Shown here piece by piece: positions 27,560 to 36,688 of a DNA stretch of 64,000 bases; within the stretch, counting starts at the first letter, position 1; the number at the start of each line of letters is the position of its first letter. A program made the position numbers and the translations under genes. The stretch is from positions 186,001-250,000 of the forward strand of contig CAYPPG010000001.1 of assembly GCA_964412555.1 (NCBI GenBank). Direction: 5' to 3'. The DNA comes from CAYPPG01 sp964412555. GTDB lineage: Bacteria; Hinthialibacterota; Hinthialibacteria; Hinthialibacterales; Hinthialibacteraceae. The notes beneath the pieces were generated by a model. The model did no database searches, had not been told where the DNA came from, and saw only the letters and a program-made list of their open reading frames with translations.

Positions 27560-28732
27560 ATGAAACTATTGTATTTCGATGTATATTCCGGTATCAGCGG
27601 AGACATGTGCTTGGGCGCGCTGGTAGATGCAGGTTGCCCGCTGGAAGAACTGCGCTCGGTCCTATCGGAGATGAAAATTCCATCTTTTAATCTTCGCTCG
27701 GAAAAAGTCATGCGGCGCGCGCTATCCGGTACGAAAGTGCATGTTGAATTAGAGGAAGAACATCATGTTCACAGGCATCTCGCGGATGTATTAGAAATTG
27801 TCGACCGGGTCCGGTGGCCCAGTGATGTCAGGGAGCGGATCGAACGGGTATTCACCGTCTTGGCCAAAGCGGAAGGCAAAATCCACAACAAACCCTATGA
27901 TCACATCCACTTTCACGAAGTCGGCAGTTATGATGCGATCGTCGATATCAGCGGAACCGTCTTGGGACTGCACCTTCTTGGGATTGAAAGATGCGTTTGT
28001 TCCAAAATCCACATTGGGCAAGGATTCGTCAAAACGCAACATGGGCAGTTGCCCATTCCGGTTCCTGCGACTTCGGAATTGTTAAGGGGATTTGAATTGT
28101 ATTCAACCGACCGTTCTTTGGAGATGGTCACCCCCACCGGTGCGGCATTATTGAATGTTCTCGCCGGACAATCAACCTCGTTTCCGGCGATGACTCTGGA
28201 AACAATCGGATATGGTGCAGGGAATCGGGACCCGGAAGATTTAGCCAATATGCTGCGCTTATTCATTGGACAAACCGCCGAAATATCCGCTCAACGAATC
28301 GTGGTGCTCGAAACCAATATCGACGATATGAATCCAGAATTTTTCGAGCCTTTGATCGAGCATTTATTTGAAGCCGGCGCTCTGGATGTGACCGTATCCC
28401 CTTTATCTATGAAAAAAAGCCGCCCCGGAACTCTCCTCACGGTTCTGTCTTCAATGGATGCGAAAGAAACTATGGCTCAAATCATTTTGCGGGAAAGCAC
28501 ATCCATCGGAGTTCGGATGCACGAATGCGAGCGCAGAACTCTTCACAGAGATCCCTGTGAAGTGCAAACACAATGGGGAACGGTACAAGGAAAAATATGC
28601 CAAGGAGCAGGAATCGAGAAACGATTTACACCGGAATATGAGGATTGTAAGCGGATTCATCATGAAAGGAATGTCCCCATTTCAAAAGTATATGAAGAAG
28701 CCGTTCTTTCGTTTCAAAAGCAAAAAGGATAG
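27560..28732 (+). CDS. larC: LarC, nickel-pincer cofactor biosynthesis (nickel insertion)
   Basis: This 390-residue protein has the LarC opening MKLLYFDVYSGISGDMCLGA, His-rich stretches (EEHHVHRH; DHIHFHEVGSYDAIVDI), VTPTGAALLN and a second domain (VLETNIDDMNPEFFEPLIE...). LarC inserts nickel into the pyridinium cofactor using CTP, for lactate racemase and related enzymes. In some bacteria larC is split by a programmed frameshift; here it is one frame. No larB, larE or larA lies in the window. AAGGA lies nine bases before the start. Confidence 0.93.
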   Translation: MKLLYFDVYSGISGDMCLGALVDAGCPLEELRSVLSEMKIPSFNLRSEKVMRRALSGTKVHVELEEEHHVHRHLADVLEIVDRVRWPSDVRERIERVFTVLAKAEGKIHNKPYDHIHFHEVGSYDAIVDISGTVLGLHLLGIERCVCSKIHIGQGFVKTQHGQLPIPVPATSELLRGFELYSTDRSLEMVTPTGAALLNVLAGQSTSFPAMTLETIGYGAGNRDPEDLANMLRLFIGQTAEISAQRIVVLETNIDDMNPEFFEPLIEHLFEAGALDVTVSPLSMKKSRPGTLLTVLSSMDAKETMAQIILRESTSIGVRMHECERRTLHRDPCEVQTQWGTVQGKICQGAGIEKRFTPEYEDCKRIHHERNVPISKVYEEAVLSFQKQKG

Positions 28733-28741
28733 ACCGTATTC

Positions 28742-29878
28742 ATGAAATCACGGAAAGTGCAAATTCTCCTCGCAATTATTATTGGTATCGGATGTTTATA
28801 CCTGTTCGCAGCCGACGAAGATATGCAATGGCCCAAAGTATGGGCAGCTATGAAAAGCGCCAATTATTTCTATGTCTTTTTTGCCGTGCTTCTCGGCTGG
28901 TCTTCCATGCTCATCCGTTCCTGGCGATGGCAAATCTTATTGGATAAACCCAAAGTATCGATCAGTAAGTTGTTTCTCATCATGAACATCGGATTCATGG
29001 GGAATGGCGTTTTCCCGGCCCGCATGGGCGAGCTGATCCGGCCGTTTCTTATCTGGCGATATACGAAACATGCTTTTCCGACAGCGATTGCCTCGATCAT
29101 TGTAGAGCGCGTATTCGATTTATTGGGTTTACTGTTGATTTTAGCATTTGTTTTTATGGTCATGCCTTTTCCCGCTGCTGATACGAATGCTGCAGCGAAT
29201 CCGGCATTATCGATGACGGAAACAGCCAATCAAGCCGAACTATCCACCACCGATCCCTGGGAATGGATGCAGAATTTGGCCAAGCTCGGAGTTGTCGCAT
29301 TCATCGCATTATTTGGAGTTATCGGAATCATGAGTTACGCTCCGGAGTGGAGCTTGCGCGTGGCCCAATCATTATTTAAACCTCTGCCGCAAACCATTTC
29401 TTCAAAGCTCTTACAAATGGTGGAATCGTTCGAAAAAGGAGCGATCGCTTTCCGGCGTCCTATTTCATTCTTTATCTGCTTGTTTTATACCTTACTCTTA
29501 TGGCTCACAATCGCATTCAGCGAATTGGTGATTTTGTGGGCGTTTGGGATCGATACGGTACCATTCACAGGGGCACTCTTTTTGATGGCCGGCCTCTGTT
29601 TTGCCGTGATGTTTCCTCAATTGCCGGGATATGTCGGTGTGTATCAATTCGCGGTGAAATTGATTTTGTGCAAGACGTTTTTTATCGATGCAGATGATGC
29701 CGGCGCAATCGCTCTGGTAATGTGGCTATCTCAAGTTCCGCCGGTGATTCTGCTTGGTTTCGTCTGCTTGATCATTATGGGAGTTTCCTTTAAAGAAATC
29801 ACCCAAGTTCAAACGGAGGTGCCGGAATCGGTGGATCCGTTGGAAGAAAAGATCGTACACGATACAGCTCAACCTTGA
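28742..29878 (+). CDS. UPF0104 / lysylphosphatidylglycerol-synthase-type TM protein (flippase-like)
   Basis: This 378-residue integral membrane protein has about eight hydrophobic helices. The family signature G-N-G-V-F-P-A-R-M-G-E-L-I-R-P is at about 87-100, and FPQLPGYVGVYQFAVKLI is near 300. Relatives (YbhN, AglD, the MprF TM domain) are implicated in lipid or glycolipid translocation. It follows larC by 9 bp and a large hairpin lies right after its stop. Proximity to glycosyltransferases makes a role in lipid-linked sugar handling plausible but unproved. Confidence 0.85.
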   Translation: MKSRKVQILLAIIIGIGCLYLFAADEDMQWPKVWAAMKSANYFYVFFAVLLGWSSMLIRSWRWQILLDKPKVSISKLFLIMNIGFMGNGVFPARMGELIRPFLIWRYTKHAFPTAIASIIVERVFDLLGLLLILAFVFMVMPFPAADTNAAANPALSMTETANQAELSTTDPWEWMQNLAKLGVVAFIALFGVIGIMSYAPEWSLRVAQSLFKPLPQTISSKLLQMVESFEKGAIAFRRPISFFICLFYTLLLWLTIAFSELVILWAFGIDTVPFTGALFLMAGLCFAVMFPQLPGYVGVYQFAVKLILCKTFFIDADDAGAIALVMWLSQVPPVILLGFVCLIIMGVSFKEITQVQTEVPESVDPLEEKIVHDTAQP

Positions 29879-29883
29879 TTCTT

Positions 29884-29940
29884 TGTGGTGCGGACCTCTG
29901 GTCTGCACCTGGGTTGTGCAGACCAGAGGTCCGTACCACA
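29884..29940. repeat. 25-bp-stem inverted repeat (hairpin)
   Basis: Arms 29884-29908 and 29916-29940 pair over 25 bp with only one G-T wobble, around a 7-base loop. It begins just after the stop at 29878 and ends 12 bp before the next gene. There is no T-run, so it is not a classical terminator; it looks like a REP-type element that may stall or protect the transcript. Confidence 0.85.
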
Positions 29941-29952
29941 AGATAAAAGTCT

Positions 29953-30393
29953 ATGTCCTTGCTGCCGTTTGATCGAGAAATAGAAACACCGGAAAGCATA
30001 GTGGAATGGATCGAGGAACTCGGTATCACTTTGGATATTCGCGAAATCGACCGGTATGCGACTCGTCCCCTTTTGTTATCTAAATATCAATTCGAACCTC
30101 CTGTCATCACAATTTACCGATACCTTCCAATGGAAGAATGGTTGAATCTCATCAGCCAGCAACAAGTAGGATATTATGGGCCATGGTATTTTCTTCATAT
30201 CGCACAGAGGTTGTATGAACATCTCGAGTTGAACGGTCTTTATGAAGTGGAACGCCGGTGGTATCACCGGCTTTTTGGTTCGCTATCCACTATTGAAGAA
30301 AGGGCAAGTTATTTCTCGAAAGAGTTTTTAGGGACTGTTCGTTCGCCTCAGATTTTTGATGAAATACTCGAACGCTCCTATCGTCCCCGCTAA
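29953..30393 (+). CDS. Hypothetical protein
   Basis: This 146-residue soluble protein has no signal or membrane helix and I recognise no family. The mid-section YFLHIAQRLYEHLELNGLYE, then the later E-R-A-S-Y-F-S-K-E-F-L, has the spacing of an ImmA/IrrE-type domain, but the second metal-ligand motif HExxH is not present in standard form, so I do not assign it. It may be read with larC and the UPF0104 gene through the hairpin upstream. Its stop overlaps the convergent glycosyltransferase gene by 4 bp. Confidence 0.6.
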   Translation: MSLLPFDREIETPESIVEWIEELGITLDIREIDRYATRPLLLSKYQFEPPVITIYRYLPMEEWLNLISQQQVGYYGPWYFLHIAQRLYEHLELNGLYEVERRWYHRLFGSLSTIEERASYFSKEFLGTVRSPQIFDEILERSYRPR

Positions 30394-31541
30394 TCCTTTT
30401 TCCCCCTCGAAGCAAGAACGGATTGATACAATTGTTCCGTTCGTTTCGCCATATGTTGAATGGAATACTTTTCCCGCAAAATAGTATGGGCATTTTCTAC
30501 AATCGTAGGGAGTTTTTCGTCTTTTTGCCGGAATCGTTTCATTGTGGTGGTTAGTCCTTGAATGGAATTTTGTGCGAGGAAGCCTGTCTTCCCGTCTTCC
30601 ACCAAATCTCGTGATCCCGGCACATCCGTAACGACCACGGGAACTTTGGCATTCCATGCTTCCAACACCGTCAACGGGAGACCTTCCCACCTGGAAGGAA
30701 GAACAAACAAGTCCATGATGGCATAGAAATCAAAAACCTCTTCCTGATGGCCTGCAAATATACATTGTCCAGAGACATTCAACTCTTTCGCAAGCCGCTC
30801 CAAGGCTTTACGCTCTGGCCCGTCTCCGACGATCAACAAGCGATCAAGTGGATAATCCTGCACATAATCGGCGAAGGCATGGATTAAACGATCGACACTT
30901 TTTTGCCATTGCAAACGGGCAACAGTACCAATTATGAAGGCATTTTCAGGTACTTGGTGTCGTTCACGAAATTCACTCCTTTTCACCGTGGCATTAAGTT
31001 CAATCTCCTTATTGATTTGAATGCCATTTTCAATTACACCGCAGCGTGGTTCGATCCAGGGAATGACTTTTGTGACTTCCACTTTGGTACTTGTTGAAAC
31101 ACAAATAAAAGTATGAGTTTGGAAACTGAGGATTTGTTCGAGAGCGTTCACCATCATTCTTGAAAACCAATTGAAATAGTGAGAGGGATGATATCCGTGA
31201 ATCGTATAGATCAAAGGTGGGAGTCTCATCGATGACAAATATCCCAATCGGGTAATCAGAGCTGCCCGATGTCCGTGTACATGAATATGAGTAAACTCAC
31301 CATGTCGAATGAGATTGCGAAGTTGAAAAAAAGCTTTGAGGGGAAAACGCGAATCCAAAGAAATTTCATTCCAGTTGATTTCAGCAGTTTGAATGCGGGA
31401 TACAGTGGCGGAATGATCAGCGGGAGCAGCAATTGTGACCGTATGTCCGAGGCGCTTCAACTCTTCACTCAGCCAAACAACATGCTGGGCAGCCCCCCCC
31501 TTCAGTGAAGCGACAATTTGCATAATGTGGAGGGATGGCAT
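30390..31541 (-). CDS. GT4 family glycosyltransferase
   Basis: This 383-residue GT-B enzyme has an N-terminal acceptor motif (MQIVASLKGGAAQHVVWLSEEL) and donor-site blocks (FIIGTVARLQWQKSVDRLI; LLIVGDGPERKALERLA; LFVLPSRWEGLPLTVLEAW with the E-x7-E motif; VVVTDVPGSRDLVEDGKTG). It lies 21 bp after the GT2 gene on the same strand. The same short unit would extend a surface glycan. Confidence 0.92.
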   Translation of the reverse strand: MPSLHIMQIVASLKGGAAQHVVWLSEELKRLGHTVTIAAPADHSATVSRIQTAEINWNEISLDSRFPLKAFFQLRNLIRHGEFTHIHVHGHRAALITRLGYLSSMRLPPLIYTIHGYHPSHYFNWFSRMMVNALEQILSFQTHTFICVSTSTKVEVTKVIPWIEPRCGVIENGIQINKEIELNATVKRSEFRERHQVPENAFIIGTVARLQWQKSVDRLIHAFADYVQDYPLDRLLIVGDGPERKALERLAKELNVSGQCIFAGHQEEVFDFYAIMDLFVLPSRWEGLPLTVLEAWNAKVPVVVTDVPGSRDLVEDGKTGFLAQNSIQGLTTTMKRFRQKDEKLPTIVENAHTILREKYSIQHMAKRTEQLYQSVLASRGKKD

Positions 31542-31562
31542 GGTGAACCTGCTTATTCGGGT

Positions 31563-32471
31563 TTATATTCCGGGTTTTCTCCATACTTCCCGTAGAATTT
31601 GATAGGAAATTCCCCGATCGAATCCCGATCTTCCACCGATGAGCCAGCGTCCGATTTGTTTGACGGTTAAATACAATCGAAGTTGCAACAACGTTAAACT
31701 CCCGAAGTACTTTTTGGTGAAATAACACTGACTCCGCCGATATTCCAATTCCGTGAGTTCGGGATCTTCGTCCATACTTGCGCCGTGGATGTGTGTGATT
31801 TTTGTTTCCGGTGTATGGTAAATCGAATACCCTTTTTCTTTGGCGCGCAGGCACCAATCGATGTCTTCGAAAAAGAGGAAAAAATTTTGATCCCACGGCC
31901 CGATCTCCTGGGCCGTGGAACGAGTAAAAAACATGCATGAACCGGAAACCCAATCTACTTCTCTCGTTCGGCACGCTTCAGCAAGGATAGTTTTTCTCGC
32001 CCAAGATTCGCGATTTTCCGCAGCCAAATCGATTTGCCGCCGGCGCTTTTCCGTGGCCGGATTTGGCTTTGTTCCCCATGTCAATTGAGGGAAACCATCC
32101 TCTTCAAAATGCAGCGGTGCAAGAATTCCCGGATATTCCAGCCGTTCCCAAATACGCACCAACGCGCCCACTTGAGCAGGGGTGATCACTACATCGCTGT
32201 TCAAGAGGAGTATTTCCCGATTGCGGGTTGCTGCAAGACCTTCGTTCACCGCCGCCGCATATCCGTCATTGCTCGGTCTGGGAATCAATTGAACACTTGG
32301 ATATTGAGTTTCCACCATCGATGCACTGCCATCTGTCGAATGGTTATCGACTACCGTGATGGCAAACTCCGTACGCCGGGTCGGAATATACCCTTCTTTA
32401 TTGAGAAGGGCATCCAAGAGACTCTGGAGATGGGCTATACAATTATAATTGATGATGATTATATCGATCAC
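31563..32471 (-). CDS. GT2 family glycosyltransferase (rhamnosyltransferase-like)
   Basis: This 302-residue GT-A enzyme has nucleotide-sugar binding V-D-N-H-S-T-D-G-S, DxD-equivalent L-L-N-S-D-V, the acceptor region V-D-W-V-S-G-S-C-M-F-F-T-R and FFEDIDWCLRAKEKGY, and a late Y-H-T-P-E-T-K-I-T-H-I-H. The pattern matches WbbL-like rhamnosyltransferases. It is the first gene of a two-gene unit with the following GT4 gene. Confidence 0.9.
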   Translation of the reverse strand: MIDIIIINYNCIAHLQSLLDALLNKEGYIPTRRTEFAITVVDNHSTDGSASMVETQYPSVQLIPRPSNDGYAAAVNEGLAATRNREILLLNSDVVITPAQVGALVRIWERLEYPGILAPLHFEEDGFPQLTWGTKPNPATEKRRRQIDLAAENRESWARKTILAEACRTREVDWVSGSCMFFTRSTAQEIGPWDQNFFLFFEDIDWCLRAKEKGYSIYHTPETKITHIHGASMDEDPELTELEYRRSQCYFTKKYFGSLTLLQLRLYLTVKQIGRWLIGGRSGFDRGISYQILREVWRKPGI

Positions 32472-32543
32472 TTGAGGTTACGTTCATTTCATATCAAATT
32501 TATGAATGGCGTTTCATTAATGCCATTGAATAAAAACTTCTGT

Positions 32544-32701
32544 CACCCTTTCAGGGTGAGGTTTACGCCTTGTTTCACATATCCAGGGGCGTTGCCCGCT
32601 GGCTATTTTCTCCCACCCCTTCAGGGTGGGAATGTTCCAAAATTTCAGGAATCCATACCCCAACGGGGTTACAGAAGATAGCCAGAGGGCAACGCCCCTG
32701 G
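32544..32701. repeat. Dispersed palindromic repeat, copy 2
   Basis: The segment contains CACCCTTTCAGGGTG (32544-32558), CCAGGGGCGTTGCCCGCTGG (from 32583), TCCCACCCCTTCAGGGTGGG (from 32611), CCCCAACGGGG (about 32658-32668) and GCCAGAGGGCAACGCCCCTG (from 32681). The same motifs occur at 15530-15623. It fills the 238-bp gap between the GT2 gene and the DUF6807 gene. Confidence 0.8.
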
Positions 32702-32709
32702 TAAAAGGC

Positions 32710-33951
32710 TTAGCGCAAGGAAACCTTCGGTCCGTCAGCGTAATTGCAATATGCTTGAGCGACATTTCCCGTTTCGACGGTACCGGAATGAATGTAAATC
32801 CGATAGCGGCAGCGCCAGGATTCTCCTTTTTTCAAGACTTGGCTGCCATCGTGTTTTTTATCGATAAAATAAGAAAGTCCGAAAGGATTGGCCGTAAACA
32901 AACCGTAATCCCGAACATGATAATGAGTTGGATAGAAGGGATTGTAGGGATGATCCATGATGGTAAATCCTGCGGTGATTCCATCAACCGGTCCGCTGTA
33001 ATCACACCAGGGAGCGGCTTTCCCCCACGCCTCACCGGCGCCAACTTGCCCATTGGAATTGGCAATCGTTCCGCCATCGCCTTCTTCCTGCCTTTCACGA
33101 ATCGAATGAGCGACCCGAATGGAAATCAAGCCGCCTTCTTTGGTGTCACCGAATTTCACGTCGCCTTCGGTAGCCGTGAAGGTCATATCGAAGTCAATCA
33201 TTCTTGCGGAATCCGGCATTCCCCAAATGGTGATAACACGGCGTTCCTCGAGTAGTTTCTTTCCATCATTTGCCGTCCAATCGTTCAGCGTTTCAAAGCG
33301 ACCGCAAACCGGGCCGGAAAAGTGGGCTAATAATTCCTTTTGGACAGTGTATCCGTGGCCGGAGCCAACACTCCAATTATCGACACCGTTTACAAGACCA
33401 TGCGCAACCCATAACGATTGGTGATGAGGATGATCTTTTCGTTCGCCTTCATGATACTCCATCGGATACCCGCGAGTCATCGCAACTCCATCCGGACCAT
33501 ACACCGGATAAAAGATGGGGCGGGGTTGTTTCTCGTCCGTCGACATCACATAGGTCGTGAACGGTTCATCCTCGATTTCAATGTTCAGCGTTTCTCCATC
33601 TTTTTCAATATTTACCGAGTTCTGCGAATCGGATGAACCGGCAACCAACTGATAGACTCGCTTTTCATAAGGAGTAAGGTCATTGAGAATAAATGCCATA
33701 TCCCAAGCGTTTTCCCCCGCTCGCTTGAGAAGCATAACCGGAATTTCTTCATCATCCCGCACGAGTTTCCAGGCGGATTTCCCGAACGATTCGACTCCAG
33801 GACAATTTTCCGGTGTTAAAGTCATCAGCACGGGACAATGATCGCGCTCACAAGCACCGGCAAAAACAACGACTTCATGATTTTGCGCTGAAACGTCATA
33901 AGCACATAAAGTCAAGCAAAGAAAAACCAATAACAAACTTATTTTTTTCAT
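32710..33951 (-). CDS. DUF6807 (PmoA-family) exported protein
   Basis: This 413-residue protein has a Sec signal (MKKISLLLVFLCLTLCAYDVSAQ). The conserved core has PRPIFYPVYGPDGVAMTRGY, HPHHQSLWVAHGLVNGVDNW, DTKEGGLISIRVAHSI and AAPWCDYSGPVDG. This family is annotated 'methane oxygenase PmoA' in databases after a misleading name; it is unrelated to particulate methane monooxygenase. It occurs in polysaccharide or sugar utilisation loci of Planctomycetes and related bacteria. It lies just after a TIM-barrel isomerase gene (36 bp), so sugar catabolism is plausible. Confidence 0.88.
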   Translation of the reverse strand: MKKISLLLVFLCLTLCAYDVSAQNHEVVVFAGACERDHCPVLMTLTPENCPGVESFGKSAWKLVRDDEEIPVMLLKRAGENAWDMAFILNDLTPYEKRVYQLVAGSSDSQNSVNIEKDGETLNIEIEDEPFTTYVMSTDEKQPRPIFYPVYGPDGVAMTRGYPMEYHEGERKDHPHHQSLWVAHGLVNGVDNWSVGSGHGYTVQKELLAHFSGPVCGRFETLNDWTANDGKKLLEERRVITIWGMPDSARMIDFDMTFTATEGDVKFGDTKEGGLISIRVAHSIRERQEEGDGGTIANSNGQVGAGEAWGKAAPWCDYSGPVDGITAGFTIMDHPYNPFYPTHYHVRDYGLFTANPFGLSYFIDKKHDGSQVLKKGESWRCRYRIYIHSGTVETGNVAQAYCNYADGPKVSLR

Positions 33952-33987
33952 AATATTTCTTCTCCCTTTCCTTTTTCTTCAATCGGA

Positions 33988-34803
33988 TTAAGCAAAAATG
34001 GATTTCAAGTATTGTATACTTTCTTTAGCGATTGTTTCAGGGTTCGGAGTATAATCAAATACTTCGACGGACAGATAGCCGTCATATCCGATCTCTTTGA
34101 GTGCAGCGGCGATGGGCTTGTAATCCACATCCCCGGTTCCCGGCCCTTTCTTGTTTCGGTCATTGGTATGGAAATGCTTCAAGACATCTTTGTATTTTTT
34201 GATCACCTCGGCCGGGGGATAAAATTCACCTCCGCACATCGCTTTCACATCCAAATGCAATTGAAAATTCGGATGATTGACCGCCTGGATCAATTCAAGA
34301 GCATCCCGTGCGGAATTGATAAAATTCGTTTCCGCGTGAGTCAATGGTTCGAAACAGATCGTCACACCGCATTCCTGTGCCGTATTCATACAATTTTGGT
34401 AGAATTCAACCGTGCGCTGAAAGACATCCTGATAATATTCATGCGGCTCCCAATTCCGTTGTTGAGGCGAGCCGTGAACCATAACTTTCCCGCCGATTTC
34501 CGCACAAAAGCGAATCATTTCTTGATAATAATCCTGCGTTTTCTGGCGAACGGATTGATCGGCGCAATTCAAATGTAATCCTTTTGGAGTCAGCAACAAC
34601 CAATGCAACCCGACGACTTCCAAACCGGCATCCTCGGCAGTATTGCGAATATTCTTTCTTTCCGCCTCCGAAATATCTTTGACGGATTCTCCGAGCATAA
34701 AGGGAGCCACTTCGATTCCGTCGTATCCACACTTTGAAGCACAATCACAGGCTTGTTGAAAAGTTTGATTTTGGAATGTCTCATTGCAAATCGCGAATTT
34801 CAT
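33988..34803 (-). CDS. Sugar phosphate isomerase/epimerase (xylose-isomerase-like TIM barrel)
   Basis: This 271-residue AP_endonuc_2-fold protein begins MKFAICNETFQNQTFQQACD. It has metal-ligand positions in the pattern CFEPLTHAETNFI (Glu), LHLDVKAM (Asp), HFHTNDRNKKGPGTGDVDY (His, Asp) and LSVEVFDYTPNP (Glu). Such proteins isomerise or epimerise sugars, for example in 3-keto-sugar or inositol routes. The substrate is unknown. It is upstream of the DUF6807 gene on the same strand and likely co-transcribed. Confidence 0.87.
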   Translation of the reverse strand: MKFAICNETFQNQTFQQACDCASKCGYDGIEVAPFMLGESVKDISEAERKNIRNTAEDAGLEVVGLHWLLLTPKGLHLNCADQSVRQKTQDYYQEMIRFCAEIGGKVMVHGSPQQRNWEPHEYYQDVFQRTVEFYQNCMNTAQECGVTICFEPLTHAETNFINSARDALELIQAVNHPNFQLHLDVKAMCGGEFYPPAEVIKKYKDVLKHFHTNDRNKKGPGTGDVDYKPIAAALKEIGYDGYLSVEVFDYTPNPETIAKESIQYLKSIFA

Positions 34804-34830
34804 ATTCTCATGCCTCCATCGAAAAGATCT

Positions 34831-35310
34831 TCATTCACCCGATTCGGGTATCGTCAGTGTATACACCGGCATCACTTGAAAAGGATGAAGTTTTAGGTCC
34901 GATAAGGTGCCGTCCGGTTTTCGAAAGATCACTGAAATCATGGAATGACTCAAACAATACACAACACCTGCGCAATCGGCAGGAACATCTTCAATCGTAT
35001 GTTGAGACGTAACATAATGTCCCACTTCGATCACCATATTTCGGTACACCATAGAGGAATCACTTTTTTTGACATGACTTAAACAAGATGCCAATAGCTC
35101 ACGATCTTCCGTCTTCGTCAAGGATTGAATCAGAAACCGCAATCCCTCTCCGAGATGCGTATCTTTGAATTCAGGGAATTCATCGCCGACGTGACCCTCT
35201 CGAAGACAATGCACGATTGCAGCGACAGTGGAATCCGTGTACGAAATAAAAACGGACCAAATTAGCGCTTTCAGATATAATAAAAAATTACGTTGATGTG
35301 AACCGGTCAT
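34831..35310 (-). CDS. Hypothetical protein
   Basis: This 159-residue protein starts at ATG 35308-35310 and I recognise no family. The N-terminus (NFLLYLKALIWSVFISY) is hydrophobic but short for a signal. The rest is alternating strands and helices with Cys at scattered places (CLREGH; SCLSHVKK; DCAGVVYCLSH). It lies 27 bp before the isomerase gene on the same strand and divergent from obg. A divergent promoter is plausible in 35311-35488. Confidence 0.55.
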   Translation of the reverse strand: MTGSHQRNFLLYLKALIWSVFISYTDSTVAAIVHCLREGHVGDEFPEFKDTHLGEGLRFLIQSLTKTEDRELLASCLSHVKKSDSSMVYRNMVIEVGHYVTSQHTIEDVPADCAGVVYCLSHSMISVIFRKPDGTLSDLKLHPFQVMPVYTLTIPESGE

Positions 35311-35488
35311 ATTTTTGTGAATACCCTCATATTTTTATGGTAGAGGACTTATTTCTGAACCGGTAGGGGAATATGAAATCTCATTTCCTCTATCCCGGAC
35401 ACATCCTTACCGGTCTCTCATAATTTTGTCGAGAATGAGTATTATATAGAGATTATTTTTTGAGAAAAGAAGGGATTCAGCTGAATCG

Positions 35489-36532
35489 ATGCCATTACGG
35501 GAAGGCTCTTTTATTGATCGTGCGAAAGTTCGATTGAAAGCAGGCGACGGTGGAGACGGGATCATTTCGTTTCGCCATGAAAAATACGTTCCATTCGGTG
35601 GCCCGGATGGCGGAAATGGGGGCGATGGCGGCAATATCATTCTCCGCGTCCATTCCGGCCTTAACACAATGGAAAAGATTCACAGTCAACCCCAATATCG
35701 CGCGGAAAACGGAGGGCGTGGAGGGAAAAATAACCGAACCGGCGCAAACGGAGAGTCGATTGTACTCGAAGTACCTCCCGGCACAGTCGTGAAAAATGTT
35801 GATACCGATAATTTGATGATCGACATGGAATCAACAGGTGGTGAATACGTCATCGCACATGGTGGAAAAGGCGGAAAAGGGAATACCAGTTTCGCCACTG
35901 CAACCAATCAAGCACCGCGCAAGGCCACTCCCGGGGAACCGGGCGAAGAATTTACCGCTATTTTTGAACTCAAAGTGGTGGCGGATATCGGATTGGTAGG
36001 TCTACCGAATGCAGGGAAATCAACGTTGATCTCCACGATTACCGGTGCGCATCCACGCATCGCCGAGTATCCATTCACCACCCTTCAACCGATTTTGGGC
36101 ACGATCAATCTTCCGGATGGCAAAACCATCGTCATTGCGGATATCCCGGGAATTATCCACGGCGCGCATGAAGGGATCGGTTTGGGATTGGATTTTCTTC
36201 GTCATATCGAGCGAACCAAAATGCTGATTTATGTGATCGAGATATCGCCTCACGATCACCACCTGCCATCGGAAACATTTCTCGATCTTCAGCAGGAAAT
36301 TAGACATTATGAACAGTCAATTTTGGAGCGCCCTTATTTTGTGGTTCTCAATAAAGCGGATTTATTGGACGATCAAGATGAAACGGAGTTGATTCTGCAA
36401 ACATTCAGAGAGAACTGTCCTGAGATCCCAAACGATAGAATTTATGTTATATCCGCAATGAACAAAATCGGGACGGAATCTCTTCGCGAACGGATTGTTT
36501 CGTTTTATATGGATACGGTATTTTCAGCATAG
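35489..36532 (+). CDS. obg: GTPase Obg/CgtA
   Basis: This is a 347-residue essential GTPase of ribosome assembly and stress control. It has the glycine-rich Obg fold (1 to about 158: KAGDGGDGIISFRHEKYVP, then repeated G-G-x-G), then the G domain with G1 GLPNAGKST (about 168), G3 D-I-P-G-I and G4 N-K-A-D. Length matches the family minimum; the C-terminal OCT extension of some Obg proteins is missing. It is monocistronic. Confidence 0.96.
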   Translation: MPLREGSFIDRAKVRLKAGDGGDGIISFRHEKYVPFGGPDGGNGGDGGNIILRVHSGLNTMEKIHSQPQYRAENGGRGGKNNRTGANGESIVLEVPPGTVVKNVDTDNLMIDMESTGGEYVIAHGGKGGKGNTSFATATNQAPRKATPGEPGEEFTAIFELKVVADIGLVGLPNAGKSTLISTITGAHPRIAEYPFTTLQPILGTINLPDGKTIVIADIPGIIHGAHEGIGLGLDFLRHIERTKMLIYVIEISPHDHHLPSETFLDLQQEIRHYEQSILERPYFVVLNKADLLDDQDETELILQTFRENCPEIPNDRIYVISAMNKIGTESLRERIVSFYMDTVFSA

Positions 36533-36586
36533 GAAGTATAATTTATCAGTCGATCAAAATCACCTACGATGGGATACATCGCAACG

Positions 36587-36665
36587 GGTAGCAAGGGATA
36601 AGGTAAGTCTACTCTTGCCAGATAGCGCTCCACCGCCAGGGCAGAGTTGCGTCTTGCCATCGTTA
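36587..36665. repeat. Imperfect inverted repeat sharing a motif with 22445
   Basis: The segment starts CAACGGGTAGCAAGGG and ends near GCCATCGTTACCCGC, so the two ends pair (GGGTAGC...with...GTTACCC). Inside, AAGTCTACTCTTGCC parallels the motif at about 22445-22481. It lies between obg and proB, leaving only about 25 bp before the proB start. Confidence 0.6.
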
Positions 36666-36688
36666 CCCGCTCGATCAGTTAATAAATT

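Noticed and set aside
32710..33951. Particulate methane monooxygenase subunit, because the family is named PmoA
   Set aside because: The protein is soluble and exported, with an H-P-H-H-Q motif and no multi-helix membrane part; the name is a known mislabel of the DUF6807 family.
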